From positions 4,340,001 to 4,404,000 of the forward strand of contig NZ_CP021354.1 in the NCBI RefSeq assembly GCF_003130705.1: DNA of 64,000 bases. Direction: 5' to 3'. The position numbers and the translations under genes were made by a program. A model generated the notes under the pieces. It saw only the letters and a list, made by a program, of their open reading frames with translations, did not search any database and was not told the DNA's origin. Within the stretch, counting starts at the first letter, position 1; each line of letters starts with the position of its first letter. Below are positions 44,202-54,960 of the stretch, in pieces. Origin of the DNA: Rhodococcus oxybenzonivorans. Its GTDB lineage: Bacteria; Actinomycetota; Actinomycetes; Mycobacteriales; Mycobacteriaceae.

Positions 44202-44798
44202 TCACTCCAGCCGGCCGAATCCGACCACTGCGGAGTCGCTCGACCAGTCGACGGTGTGCACGCGCACCCGGCCGAACTCGTTGCCTCCCACCGTCGTTGC
44301 AGTGTCACCGTCCACCGCGACGACGAAGTTGGTGTGCTGACCGACCCAACTGGTGTTGTCGTAGAGCACCACGTCGCCGACCGAGGGCCGGTATCCGCTA
44401 CCGACCTCCTCGAACCGGGACTGCGATTCGTAGTACTCCTGCAGCGTGTACACCCCAGGAATGCGCCAATGTCCCGAATTGGGGTTCGACAGGGGCCGAC
44501 CGGACTCTCGCATGATCCAGCTGACGAAGTCGGCACACCAGGGTTCCTCCACTCCCTCGGAGTAGAAGGTGCCCGGCCGCTGCCGGCTGTGCTCGGTTTC
44601 GAGCAGGTCGATGATCGTCGCCTGCTGCGGCGACAACGCGGACGTGTCCACGGTAGGGAAGTCTGCGGTGTCCCAGGGCAGGTAGCGCGTCGGCGCCCAC
44701 CACCACACCCCGACTGCCAGCACGGCGGCGAGGGCAAGGACGCCGACGAGGACCGGCCCCGTACGGCGGCGGCGACGAGGGGCATCGGCGAGGGTCAT
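44202..44798 (-). CDS. CHAP-domain membrane-anchored putative amidase
   Basis: A 198 aa protein with a basic N-terminus (PRRRRRTG), one membrane helix (about residues 14-35) and an extracytoplasmic CHAP-like domain. The catalytic Cys is in EPWCADFVSWIM and the His in VGQHTNFVVAV. Such enzymes cut peptidoglycan peptides or related amide bonds. ATG 44798 was chosen over 44846 because the membrane anchor follows directly. It is convergent with kshB (19 bases between stops, with a weak TCGGCC/GGCCGA hairpin). Confidence 0.75.
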   Translation of the reverse strand: MTLADAPRRRRRTGPVLVGVLALAAVLAVGVWWWAPTRYLPWDTADFPTVDTSALSPQQATIIDLLETEHSRQRPGTFYSEGVEEPWCADFVSWIMRESGRPLSNPNSGHWRIPGVYTLQEYYESQSRFEEVGSGYRPSVGDVVLYDNTSWVGQHTNFVVAVDGDTATTVGGNEFGRVRVHTVDWSSDSAVVGFGRLE

Positions 44799-44832
44799 GC
44801 CACCGAATGTAGCGGTATCGCGTACGGCACGG

Positions 44833-45579
44833 TCAGCGCTGCGCACGGTACGCGGCTCGCTCCTCGGCCGTCAGGTGCTCGCAGGCATAGCTGAGCGCGG
44901 TCCGACCCATCACGGCGGCGTTGCGGTCGAGAAAATCGGTGAGCAGAGCGCGGTCGACCCGCTTCCCCACCTCCCGCAGCATCCACCCCGTCGCTTTCTG
45001 GGTCAGATCCCGTCGGTCACCGAGCACCCGCTGCGCCACCTCCAGCGTGGTCGACGCGTCCCCTCGCCGGATGAACGCAAACGTGCTGAGTAGAGCGACG
45101 CGTCGTCGCCACAGGTCGTCATCCGCCGCGAGTCGGAATATCAGGTCCCGTGGTTTCTCGACAAGCCAGGTGCCGAGGATGTGGTCGGCGGAGGAATCGA
45201 CGAGGTCCCAGTTGTTGACGCGTCCGCGTAACACGAGGTCCACGTAGAAGCGGGCCACCTTCTCGACCACGGCGTCCTCGCCGGCGCGCGCTGCAGTCGT
45301 GCACTGGGACACCAGAATCAGCAGGCCGGCCAGACGGTGCTCGTGCACGGGGCTGTCGAGCAGGGTCTCGACCTCGGGCGGCTCGAGATCGCGGTGCCGG
45401 CGCACCACACCCCGGGTAGCCGGAACCCGCACACCGATGAATACGTCGCCCTCCCCGTATTCACCCGGTCCGGTCTTGAAAAAGCGCGCGGATCCCACAG
45501 CGACTTTCTCGTCTGCCAGTTCAGCGAGTGCCTGGATCACGTCGCGCGCAGTGGAGGTCACCAGCGCACTGTCCCACAC
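44833..45579 (-). CDS. DNA alkylation repair protein (AlkD-like HEAT repeats)
   Basis: A 248 aa all-helical protein resembling AlkD. It has GxRVPATRGVVRR near residue 50 and the family core YVDLVLRGRVNNWDLVDSSADHILGTWL around 115-140, which carries the conserved Trp and Asp of the AlkD active site. AlkD glycosylases remove bulky N3/N7-alkylated bases. The start is GTG at 45579 with a weak GGTGG site; another GTG at 45561 is possible. It lies 34 bases upstream of the CHAP gene, same strand. Confidence 0.78.
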   Translation of the reverse strand: MWDSALVTSTARDVIQALAELADEKVAVGSARFFKTGPGEYGEGDVFIGVRVPATRGVVRRHRDLEPPEVETLLDSPVHEHRLAGLLILVSQCTTAARAGEDAVVEKVARFYVDLVLRGRVNNWDLVDSSADHILGTWLVEKPRDLIFRLAADDDLWRRRVALLSTFAFIRRGDASTTLEVAQRVLGDRRDLTQKATGWMLREVGKRVDRALLTDFLDRNAAVMGRTALSYACEHLTAEERAAYRAQR

Positions 45580-45721
45580 GCCACCGACATTCTCGAGAGT
45601 GGTTACGAAATGGCTTTGACCAGCGGCTGACGTTACCGGACTGCAACGACGCAGATATTGATCGGGCGGTCAATCAGGCGTGTACTCGAGGTGGACACAA
45701 TCCGTTCCGAGGAGGCTGGAC

Positions 45722-46087
45722 ATGAAGTCGTGGAGTCGCATGCAAGATATAGCGGCCATCGTGATCGGAGTCTTCGCGGCGCTCTCGCCGCTGTGGCTCG
45801 ACACGAATAATGCCGCCCGTTGGTCCCTGATCGTGCTGGGCGCTCTCATAGCGCTGTCCGGTCTGGTCCACATGTTCCGTCCGGATTTCACGATGGCCGA
45901 ATACGCCATGGGCATCTTCGGTGTTCTGCTGTTCCTCTCCCCCTGGGTGATGAACTTCGACGGACTCCGGGGAGCGTCGTGGACCGCGTGGGTGGTCGGC
46001 GTGCTCGCGGTGGTCGTGGCCGTCACGGCAATGCCGGTAATGAGTTCCCGGATGCACGGACACGGAGGGCTTGCCACCCATCACTGA
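45722..46087 (+). CDS. SPW-repeat membrane protein
   Basis: A 121 aa protein with four predicted membrane helices and two copies of the SPW motif (LSPLWL and LSPWVM), each at the end of a helix pair. The role of the family is unknown. ATG 45722 has a GAGGAGG site. It is divergent from the AlkD-like gene across 142 bases in which I see nothing but a likely promoter. Confidence 0.85.
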   Translation: MKSWSRMQDIAAIVIGVFAALSPLWLDTNNAARWSLIVLGALIALSGLVHMFRPDFTMAEYAMGIFGVLLFLSPWVMNFDGLRGASWTAWVVGVLAVVVAVTAMPVMSSRMHGHGGLATHH

Positions 46088-46198
46088 TCCGTGCCGCATA
46101 CCGAGAACACCGATTCGAGCGGGGCGAAGGAACGTGGATCCGGCGATAGTCATCGCCGCCCCGGCCTTCGCCCCGCCGTTCACGTCCGGAAAAGGCTC

Positions 46199-46852
46199 AT
46201 GCACGCACCTCATCTCGGAATACCCGGCGTTCCCCCACCCCGCAAAGGACGGCGACGGCGCAGCGCGAAGATCGATGGCGATGCCCGGGAGCTGATCCTC
46301 GACGCCGCCGAATCCCTCATTGCGACAAACGGATTCGACGCCACATCCACCGCCTCCATCGCCTCGGCCGCCCACGTCCCGAAAGGCTTGGTGTTCTACT
46401 ATTTTCCGGCCAAGACCGACATCCTCCTGGCGTTGCTGTCCGAGAGGCTGCCCACCGAACCGTTTCGTGATGTCAGTCCCCTCGTGAGTCCTGGTGATCC
46501 GGCGGCGAGCCTGGTGAACCTCGATACCGCGTTGAATCTGCGCGACCACCACTCGTCGGTGATGCGGGTGATCATCTGGCGCGAGGCCGAGACCCACCCA
46601 GATGTTCGCGCTCATCTGCGGCGGTTCCGCGATTACCTCAGAGATATCACCGAACGGCTCCTGCAGGCGAGTTCGCCGTATCCGGTGCAACCGGGCACGT
46701 TGCGTGCGTGCGCAACGGCCTGGGTGGCAGCCATGTTCTCGATGGCGGGCAATGACCGTCTCCATGACCTCGACGACCTACCACGTAGGTACGGCGACGA
46801 ATTGGACAATGTGGCGCGCGTGGTGGCCGCCGGGATGGTTCAGCTGGGTTGA
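46199..46852 (+). CDS. TetR-family transcriptional regulator
   Basis: A 217 aa TetR protein with helix-turn-helix ATSTASIASAAHVPKGLVFYYFPAKTDIL at about residues 45-75 and a divergent C-terminal ligand domain. It starts with a basic stretch PRKGRRRRSAK. ATG 46199 is preceded by AAAGG; the frame opens upstream to 46091 with no ribosome site. Its neighbours do not point to a target. The last 13 bases overlap the convergent racemase gene. Confidence 0.82.
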   Translation: MHAPHLGIPGVPPPRKGRRRRSAKIDGDARELILDAAESLIATNGFDATSTASIASAAHVPKGLVFYYFPAKTDILLALLSERLPTEPFRDVSPLVSPGDPAASLVNLDTALNLRDHHSSVMRVIIWREAETHPDVRAHLRRFRDYLRDITERLLQASSPYPVQPGTLRACATAWVAAMFSMAGNDRLHDLDDLPRRYGDELDNVARVVAAGMVQLG

Positions 46853-47634
46853 GACGCGCCCGCTGTGAGTAGTCGGCCGACCGGAAACGCACGCGCGCTC
46901 TCGGGGAGGCTGCCGGGTCGACCACTCAGGTAGACCTCGACGGAGCCGGCACGAGCGTGGTGTGCCCCTTGAGCGTCACCCGCCTCACCGAGTGCATCGA
47001 TGCGGCGAATGGTCTGCGCCGCTACCGCTTCCGCGCTGTCGAACAAGTGCACTCCCGCGGGGAGACTTGCCGCGATCTCGTCCGCCACCAGTGGGTAGTG
47101 CGTGCATCCCAGCACCACTGCCCCGACATCGTCGGGGGTGCGCGCTGCGGCCGAAGCAATGGCTGCTGTGGCCGCCCCTCGCTCGCCCCGGTCGATGGCC
47201 TCGGCCAGCCCGTGACAGGCAATGCTCACCACGGAACTTCCGTTGCCGAAACGCTCGATCAGATCGGCCTGGTACCGGCTCGCAGTGGTGGCCGCTGTCG
47301 CCCAGATCGCAACCGAGTCACAGGCAGCGGCCGCGGGCTTGATCGCCGGCACCGTACCGATCACCGGGACACCCGGTCCGACCAACTCCCGCACGTGTTC
47401 CAGTGCGGTGACACTCGCCGTGTTGCACGGCAGCACGATCACCTGTGCACCGCGGTCGAGGCAGCGCTGCGCGGTCTCGAGGACCCGATCGATCACCCAC
47501 TGTTCCGGTTTGGGGCCCCACGGCGCTCCATCCGGATCGAGGGCGAGCATCAGGTTCAGCTCCGGCCGCTTCGTGCGTAGCCACAACGCAGTGGGCAGCA
47601 TCCCCAGGCCCGAGTCGATGAGCGCAACAATCAC
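46840..47634 (-). CDS. Atypical glutamate/aspartate racemase family protein (MurI-like)
   Basis: A 264 aa protein of the Asp/Glu racemase fold. Both catalytic cysteines are present: C70 in VLPCNTAS and C177 in VLGCTHYPLV. However the N-terminal motif is DSGLGML rather than DSGVGGL, and the canonical substrate-loop YGxK sequence is replaced by APWGPKPEQ. It may be a racemase with a different substrate or a second MurI paralogue. It is convergent with tetR and lies 32 bases downstream of the flavoprotein stop, same strand. Confidence 0.75.
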   Translation of the reverse strand: MIVALIDSGLGMLPTALWLRTKRPELNLMLALDPDGAPWGPKPEQWVIDRVLETAQRCLDRGAQVIVLPCNTASVTALEHVRELVGPGVPVIGTVPAIKPAAAACDSVAIWATAATTASRYQADLIERFGNGSSVVSIACHGLAEAIDRGERGAATAAIASAAARTPDDVGAVVLGCTHYPLVADEIAASLPAGVHLFDSAEAVAAQTIRRIDALGEAGDAQGAHHARAGSVEVYLSGRPGSLPESARAFPVGRLLTAGASQPS

Positions 47635-47666
47635 CGGTCGAATCTATCGCGTCCTCGCGAACCGCC

Positions 47667-48848
47667 CTACGCCGACGCGGCCTCGAGAACCTCAACGATG
47701 GGTGTACCGGCGGCGATCTTGGCCCGCATCTTCATCACCGCTCCTGCCATCCCGGCGCCGACGACTCCCGACAGGATGCCGTCGCGCTCGTAGTACGCGA
47801 GGAACTTACGTCCGTCGTCCTTGACCACGTGCACCACGTCGGTGCCCGCCACGGCGCCCAATGCCTGGATCTTGAGGTCGTACTGGTCGCTCCAGAAGTA
47901 CGGCACGTGCGCCGCGGGACTTCCACTCCCCGTCCCGGTCAACGCACCGGCGAGGAGCTTGGCCTGCTCGCCGGCATTACTCCAGTGCTCGACGCGCTTG
48001 CGGCCGCCCACCTGCAGCTGCCACGCGGCCACGTCGCCGACGGCCCACACGTGCGGAACCGCTGTCCGGCCGACATCGTCGCAGACCACGCCGTTGTCCA
48101 GTTCGACCCCCGACCCCTCGAGCCAACCGGTGACCGGCACCGAGCCGACACCAATCGCGACGACGTCGGCGGTCACCTCGCTGCCGTCACCGAGCACTGC
48201 CCCGGTGACCCGATCTGTCCCGGTCAACGACTGCAGGCCGACCCCGGCCCGGAGATCGACGCCCTCGTCCACGTGCAGTCGCGCCACCAGGCCACCGATC
48301 TTCTCGCCCAGGATCGACGCGAGCGGTGTCGGTTGCGGCTCGACGAGCACCACCTCCAGCCCACCGGCCCGCATGCTGGCCGCGAGTTCGCAACCGATGA
48401 AACCGGCGCCCACGATCAGCGCACGCCGGGCATCGGCCATGTCCGATCGCAGCGCGAGACACTCGTCGATGGAACGGAGAACATGGATGCCGGCCAGTTC
48501 CGGTAGACCGGGGATGCGGCGTGGCACGAGGCCGGTGGCGATCACCAGTTCGTCGTAGGCCACCTCGGAGCCGTCCGCGAGTCTCAGGATGCGGGATTCC
48601 GGATCGAGAGAGGCCGCTTCGACACCGAGCCGCAGTTCGATGTTCTTCTCGTCGAAGAATTCCCGCGGCTTGAGCGTGGTGTCGCTCTTCTCGCCGCGCA
48701 CCACCTCCTTCGACAGCGGCGGCCGGTCGTAGGGCAGGTGTGGCTCACCGCCCAGAAGTACCAGGTCACCCGCGTAGCCCGCCCGCCGGAGTTCCTCAGC
48801 TGTGCGCAGGCCTGCCAGACCCGCTCCTACGATGACGATCTTCTGCAC
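47667..48848 (-). CDS. FAD-dependent ferredoxin/rubredoxin reductase-like protein
   Basis: A 393 aa pyridine nucleotide-disulfide-type flavoprotein without the redox cysteine pair. It shows FAD fold IVIVGAGLAGLRTAEELR at the start, PYDRPPLSKE, the NAD fold ALIVGAGFIGCELAASM and VWAVGDVAAW, with the C-terminal reductase domain of oxygenase/P450 ferredoxin reductases. It would feed NADH electrons to a ferredoxin. GTG 48848 gives a family-like start VQKIVIVGAG. No ferredoxin or P450 gene lies nearby. Confidence 0.85.
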   Translation of the reverse strand: MQKIVIVGAGLAGLRTAEELRRAGYAGDLVLLGGEPHLPYDRPPLSKEVVRGEKSDTTLKPREFFDEKNIELRLGVEAASLDPESRILRLADGSEVAYDELVIATGLVPRRIPGLPELAGIHVLRSIDECLALRSDMADARRALIVGAGFIGCELAASMRAGGLEVVLVEPQPTPLASILGEKIGGLVARLHVDEGVDLRAGVGLQSLTGTDRVTGAVLGDGSEVTADVVAIGVGSVPVTGWLEGSGVELDNGVVCDDVGRTAVPHVWAVGDVAAWQLQVGGRKRVEHWSNAGEQAKLLAGALTGTGSGSPAAHVPYFWSDQYDLKIQALGAVAGTDVVHVVKDDGRKFLAYYERDGILSGVVGAGMAGAVMKMRAKIAAGTPIVEVLEAASA

Positions 48849-48932
48849 TGTCCCGTACCCGCCCAATCTGCCGACGCGACCCACATGATCGCCATCACAT
48901 TCCGTGCACCAGTCATATCAAATGCTCACGGG

Positions 48933-51464
48933 TCAGAGATCGGCGATGGCCTCGAGCGGGCGGGTGCGTGCTGCCCGGCTCGCGGGCCACAACGCTGCCA
49001 GCACCCCGACCACGCCGGATCCGAGGAGCATGGCGGTGACCTGCCCCCACGGCACCGTCACCTGCTCGAGCCCCTGATCCTTCAACGTGCTCACGAAGCC
49101 CCACCCGAAAGCGATTCCGAGCAACACCCCGACCGCGGCACCGAACACCGCGATGAGCATCGACTCCAGATAGATGGTGCGACGCATCTGCGCACGCTGC
49201 ATTCCGACGGCCCGGAGCATGCCGATCTCACGGCGTCGTTCCACCACGGACAGGGCAAGCGTGTTGATGATTCCCAGGATCGCGATCACGACGGCCAGGG
49301 CGAGCAGTCCGTAGAGGATGGCGAGGAGGGTGTCGATCTGAGCACCCTGTGTTCCCTTGAACTGCTCTCGGTCCTGTACCTGAACCACGACGAACTGTTT
49401 GGTCGCGGCCTCGAGGTCGGACCGTAGTTGCGTCAGGTCGGTTCCCGGCTTCGCGTCGATCAGCACCGTGAAGGCCGGCAGGGTTGCGGCGGGCATCACC
49501 TGGCGATACACGTCGTCGGACACCACCCACTCCCCGATCAGCTGGTTGTCCTCGAACACTCCCGCCACCTCCGCGTCGACGACCTTGCCGTCGGCGCTCT
49601 TCATCGGAACCGTCGAACCGAGCGTCCAGCCCTTGTCCGTGGCCGCTGTCTGGGAGACCAGCAGGTGATTGGCCGTGAGGTCGGCGGCGCCCTCGACGAG
49701 GGTGTAGTCGAGCACCCCGTCGATGGGACCTTCGAGTGAGGCGCCCTGCTCTGGTTCGTCGTCGACCGTGACGGACACGGGGTGCAGAGCGGTGGCACTC
49801 TGGACGCTGTCGAGGTTCCGGACGGCGCGCGCCGCGCCGGACGGGACACCGATCTGGTTGGGTCCGGTGAGGATGTAGTCGGCGGTCACTCCCACGTCGA
49901 CGAGCTGATTGACGCCCGTTTTGGCCGAAGATCCGAATACGCCGATCACCGAAACGAGCATCAGTCCCAGCGTGAGGGCGAACGCAGTCGCGGCCGTGCG
50001 CCGGGGATTGCGGACGGCGTTGGTGCGGGCGAGCCAGCCGATCGGCCCGAACGGTTTCGCGAGGACGGCGCCGAGTGCACCGACCACCGGCCGGGACAGT
50101 GCAGGTGCGGCGAACAGCACGGCAAGGATCAGGCCCAGGGCACCGATACCCACCACTGCGGCCGCACCGCCTCCCGTCCCTCGCGAACCGACGACGAGGC
50201 CCACCACACCGAGCGCGCCGAGCACCGCACCGACGATCGTCCGGATCCGCAGCGAATCCCCGGTGGACGCGAATTCCTCACGCATCGCCGCCACGGGCGG
50301 AACCTTGGCCGCCCGACGGGCCGGTGCGTATGCGCTGACCATCGTGACGACGACCCCGATCACCAGGGCGACGAGGATGGTCCGTGGTGCGACCTGGAGC
50401 GGTCCCTCGGGCAGGCCGAGGTCGAACGCGTTGAGCACTGTGCGCAGACCGTAAGCCAGGCCGATCCCGGCGGCGATTCCAATCGCACTGCCGATCACTC
50501 CCACGACGAGTGCTTCGAAGACCACCGACCGGCCGACCTGCTGACGGCTGGCTCCGATTGCACGAAGCAGGGCCAGCTCGCGCAGTCGCTGAGCGACGAT
50601 CATCGAGAACGTGTTGTAGATGATGAAGGTGCCCACCAGAAGGGCGATTGCACCGAATGCCAGCAGGAAATAGTTGACGAAACTCAGTGCCTCCGAGATT
50701 TCGGCCTTGGTCTCCTCGCGCACCTCGTCGCCCGTCTGCACCTGGGCATCGGGGAGGGCCGCCGCGATCCGGTCCCGCAGATCAGTCTGCGACAGACCGG
50801 TTCCGGCGACATCGAGGTACTCGACGTGCTCGCCGTCGGTGAACAGCTCACGCGCCTGGGAGTCCACGAACGTGGCGCTGAGGAAGCCACCGGTGTCGTT
50901 GCCCGTGGAATAGATGCCGGACACCGTCACGTCCACCATGCCGCGGGCAGGGACCAGGACCTTCGTGGTGTCGCCGACGGTGAGACCGGCGCGTTCGGCG
51001 GCGCTCGCGTTGACCGCGATCTGGCCCACCTGGGCCGGCGGAGTGCCCTCGAGGTACTCGTCGGCCTCACCGAGCGCCTGGTCGGGCGGCAGGTAGGACT
51101 CCCCGACGCTCGGCGCTCCCCCGGTCTGCACGGCAGCACCGTCGGAGCCGATGAGCACGATTTGTCCGCTGACCGAGGGCGCCACCTTGCGGACTCCGTC
51201 GACCGCGACGACCGTGTCCACGTCCGCGAGTGGAATACCGCGCGAGTTCTCCTCGGCGCTCGACACCCGGACGTCGACGCCCTGGGCGGTGTTCTCGAAA
51301 ATCGAATCGAAGGTCTTCTGGAGTGTGTCGGTGAAGACGAAAGACCCGGCGACGAAGGCGGTGCCGAGGACGACGGAGAGGACGGTCAGGGCGAGCCGCA
51401 CCTTGTGGGCGGCGAGATTGCGCAGCGAAACCTTGCGCATGGGAGCGCGAGAGGTGGACGCCAT
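48933..51464 (-). CDS. ABC transporter permease, FtsX/MacB type, tandem
   Basis: An 843 aa permease with an N-terminal helix (about 20-40), a long extracytoplasmic domain, three helices, a middle hydrophobic block, a second FtsX unit and three C-terminal helices ending AALWPASRAARTRPLEAIADL. This duplicated FtsX form is typical of actinobacterial lipoprotein/antimicrobial-peptide exporters. ATG 51464 is 4 bases after the ATPase stop, so the pair is coupled. The substrate is unknown. Confidence 0.87.
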   Translation of the reverse strand: MASTSRAPMRKVSLRNLAAHKVRLALTVLSVVLGTAFVAGSFVFTDTLQKTFDSIFENTAQGVDVRVSSAEENSRGIPLADVDTVVAVDGVRKVAPSVSGQIVLIGSDGAAVQTGGAPSVGESYLPPDQALGEADEYLEGTPPAQVGQIAVNASAAERAGLTVGDTTKVLVPARGMVDVTVSGIYSTGNDTGGFLSATFVDSQARELFTDGEHVEYLDVAGTGLSQTDLRDRIAAALPDAQVQTGDEVREETKAEISEALSFVNYFLLAFGAIALLVGTFIIYNTFSMIVAQRLRELALLRAIGASRQQVGRSVVFEALVVGVIGSAIGIAAGIGLAYGLRTVLNAFDLGLPEGPLQVAPRTILVALVIGVVVTMVSAYAPARRAAKVPPVAAMREEFASTGDSLRIRTIVGAVLGALGVVGLVVGSRGTGGGAAAVVGIGALGLILAVLFAAPALSRPVVGALGAVLAKPFGPIGWLARTNAVRNPRRTAATAFALTLGLMLVSVIGVFGSSAKTGVNQLVDVGVTADYILTGPNQIGVPSGAARAVRNLDSVQSATALHPVSVTVDDEPEQGASLEGPIDGVLDYTLVEGAADLTANHLLVSQTAATDKGWTLGSTVPMKSADGKVVDAEVAGVFEDNQLIGEWVVSDDVYRQVMPAATLPAFTVLIDAKPGTDLTQLRSDLEAATKQFVVVQVQDREQFKGTQGAQIDTLLAILYGLLALAVVIAILGIINTLALSVVERRREIGMLRAVGMQRAQMRRTIYLESMLIAVFGAAVGVLLGIAFGWGFVSTLKDQGLEQVTVPWGQVTAMLLGSGVVGVLAALWPASRAARTRPLEAIADL

Positions 51465-51468
51465 ACCG

Positions 51469-52260
51469 TCAGACCACCGCGTCCGTGGCGAGTGCATGGG
51501 CGCCGCCGGATACCGATGCCGGCTCGTCGAGCCGCTTCATCGTGTCCAGGACCGAATCGGCGGTCGGATCTCTCAACTCGTCGACGATCTTCCCGTCGGC
51601 GAGGAACACCACCCGGTCGGCGTACGCTGCCGCGCGCGGATCGTGCGTAACGATCACGACCGTCTGGTGGAACTCGTCGACCGCCGCACGGAGGATGGAC
51701 AGCACCTCCCCCGAAGACTTCGAGTCGAGGTTTCCGGTGGGCTCGTCACCGAAGATGATCTCCGGCTGTCCGGCGAGCGCCCTGGCACACGCCACCCGCT
51801 GCTGCTGTCCGCCGGACAACTCGCCGGGGCGATGCCCGAGGCGGTCCTGCAGACCCAGTTTGTCCAGCACGTTGTTCAACCACACCGCGTCGGGCGCACG
51901 GCCCGCGATGTCGAGCGGGAGGGTGATGTTCTCGAGAGCGGTGAGGGTCGGCACCAGGTTGAACGCCTGGAAGACGAACCCGATGCGGTCACGGCGCAGC
52001 TGCGTCATCTGCTTGTCCGACAGCGTCGTCAGCTCGGTGTCGCCGATGAGCACCGAACCCGAACTGGCCGAGTCCAACCCGGCGAGGCAATGCATCAACG
52101 TCGACTTACCGGACCCGGAGGGGCCCATGATCGCAGTGAACTCACCACGGGCGAACTCCGCCGATACCGCGCTGAGCGCGTGGACCTGGGTGTCGCCGGT
52201 GCCGTAGGTCTTCGACAGCTCGACAGCACGGGCAGCGACAGCGGGGGCATGCGTGCTCAT
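51469..52260 (-). CDS. ABC transporter ATPase, MacB/LolD type
   Basis: A 263 aa ATPase with Walker A GPSGSGKST (about residues 46-54), signature LSGGQQQR, Walker B IIFGDEPTGNLD and the switch His in VIVTHDP. The family powers FtsX-type permeases by mechanotransmission rather than direct transport. ATG 52260 has an AAAGG site. It is divergent from the membrane gene at 52482; the 221-base gap holds no other feature I can support. Confidence 0.9.
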   Translation of the reverse strand: MSTHAPAVAARAVELSKTYGTGDTQVHALSAVSAEFARGEFTAIMGPSGSGKSTLMHCLAGLDSASSGSVLIGDTELTTLSDKQMTQLRRDRIGFVFQAFNLVPTLTALENITLPLDIAGRAPDAVWLNNVLDKLGLQDRLGHRPGELSGGQQQRVACARALAGQPEIIFGDEPTGNLDSKSSGEVLSILRAAVDEFHQTVVIVTHDPRAAAYADRVVFLADGKIVDELRDPTADSVLDTMKRLDEPASVSGGAHALATDAVV

Positions 52261-52481
52261 GATCGCCTTTCGTTTCTTCTGTGACGGCCCCACCCCGTGG
52301 TGACGGGTCGGGCCGGCGCGCGGGGCGCACTCCACCATCTTGTCGAGAGGTGGGTCGGGCCGCCATCGGGGACCACCCTGATCTTTGGCGGACGACGATC
52401 GTGGACCGGCACCGCGGAAACCTGAGCAGCGCGAGAGGCGGGCTGAGAGAATTCGGACACACCGGCGCGAAGGAGAAGCTC

Positions 52482-53306
52482 ATGACCACCGAGTCCCCGA
52501 AGCCGAGAGCAGGCGCGCGATTCGTCGACGCCTTCCTCCAGTCGCCCTTCGCCGGGCTGACTCCGTGGATCGTGATGTCGCTGCTGTCGGGTCCGGGACG
52601 ATTCGAGGAATCGGTCGCCGCCGCTCTCGCGTTGTCGATCCTGTTCCTGTTTCTCAGCCATCGCCGGGGTGGAGCCCTCAAACCCCTCGAAGTGTTCGAC
52701 ATCGTCTACTTCGGCTGCCTCGCCGCTATCGGACTGTTCGCCTCCGACACCGTGATCACGTGGCTGGAGACGTGGTCGGGTGAAATGTCGAGCCTTGCGC
52801 TGGTCGTTTTCGCGTTCGGCTCACTACTGCTGCGCAACCCGTTCACCCTGCCGTATGCGAAAGAGACTACGCCTGAGGAGTATTGGAGCTCACCGCTCTT
52901 CCTGGCGATCAACCAGCGCATCACACTGGTGTGGGCCCTGTCGTTCACGGTATCGGGGGCGGCCGGGCTGTTCGGCGACGCGGTGCTGCGGCAGCCGGAC
53001 AACTTCTGGACGGGCTGGATCATTCCGATCGGGGCGTTGCTGTTCGCGCTGTCCTTCACCGAGTGGTATCCGGATGTGGCGACTGCGCGGGCGCCGCGGG
53101 AACCCGGAGAACCGGAAGAAGTGGCACCACCGCTCCTGAAACTGTTCGAGTTCCTGCCACCGTTCCTGATGGGCGTGGGCATCGCCATGCTCGTCACCGA
53201 CAATGACCCGGACTGGCTGGCGATCGCGCTCATCGTGGTCGGAATAGTCGCCGGCGCCGCGTTTCGCCGCACCGGCGCACGCAGGCCGGCCGCTTCCGCC
53301 GGGTGA
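52482..53306 (+). CDS. Conserved membrane protein of unknown function
   Basis: A 274 aa protein with about eight predicted membrane helices (for example AALALSILFLFLS, VYFGCLAAIGLFA, ALVVFAFGSLLL, WIIPIGALLFAL, FLMGVGIAML, AIALIVVGIVAGAAF). A cytosolic loop PREPGEPEEVAPP comes before the last pair. I do not recognise a functional motif. ATG 52482 has a strong AAGGAGAAG site. It lies 71 bases upstream of the fadD gene on the same strand but a separate CRP-type site precedes fadD. Confidence 0.75.
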   Translation: MTTESPKPRAGARFVDAFLQSPFAGLTPWIVMSLLSGPGRFEESVAAALALSILFLFLSHRRGGALKPLEVFDIVYFGCLAAIGLFASDTVITWLETWSGEMSSLALVVFAFGSLLLRNPFTLPYAKETTPEEYWSSPLFLAINQRITLVWALSFTVSGAAGLFGDAVLRQPDNFWTGWIIPIGALLFALSFTEWYPDVATARAPREPGEPEEVAPPLLKLFEFLPPFLMGVGIAMLVTDNDPDWLAIALIVVGIVAGAAFRRTGARRPAASAG

Positions 53307-53345
53307 GGGCAAAACCGTCCTGAGCCGTCCCCCGGCCACTAACCT

Positions 53346-53361
53346 TGTGACTGATGTCACA
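53346..53361 (+). promoter_or_regulatory. CRP/GlxR-type box upstream of fadD
   Basis: TGTGA-CTGATG-TCACA is a perfect match to the CRP-family consensus TGTGA-N6-TCACA. It ends 16 bases before the ATG and abuts the AGGAGAGG ribosome site, so a bound protein would most likely block transcription or early elongation. Confidence 0.65.
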
Positions 53362-53377
53362 CAGGAGAGGTGGGCGC

Positions 53378-54940
<1,563 letters not shown>

Positions 54941-54960
54941 GCACCGTCCATACTGGAGTC

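Noticed and set aside
46840..47634. Assignment as the essential housekeeping murI
   Set aside because: Altered DSGxGG and YGxK regions make a firm murI name unsafe; left as MurI-like.
49782..51650. Long open frame of over 600 codons antisense to the FtsX-type permease, and similar frames antisense to mftC (23234-25276), mno/moxR (41154-43043), aldehyde dehydrogenase (10965-12530), OYE1 (20675-22066) and treS (59188-60765)
   Set aside because: They lie opposite genes with clear family motifs, have shadow-frame composition (Arg/His/Asp/Gly-rich) and show no domain; typical of high-GC DNA.
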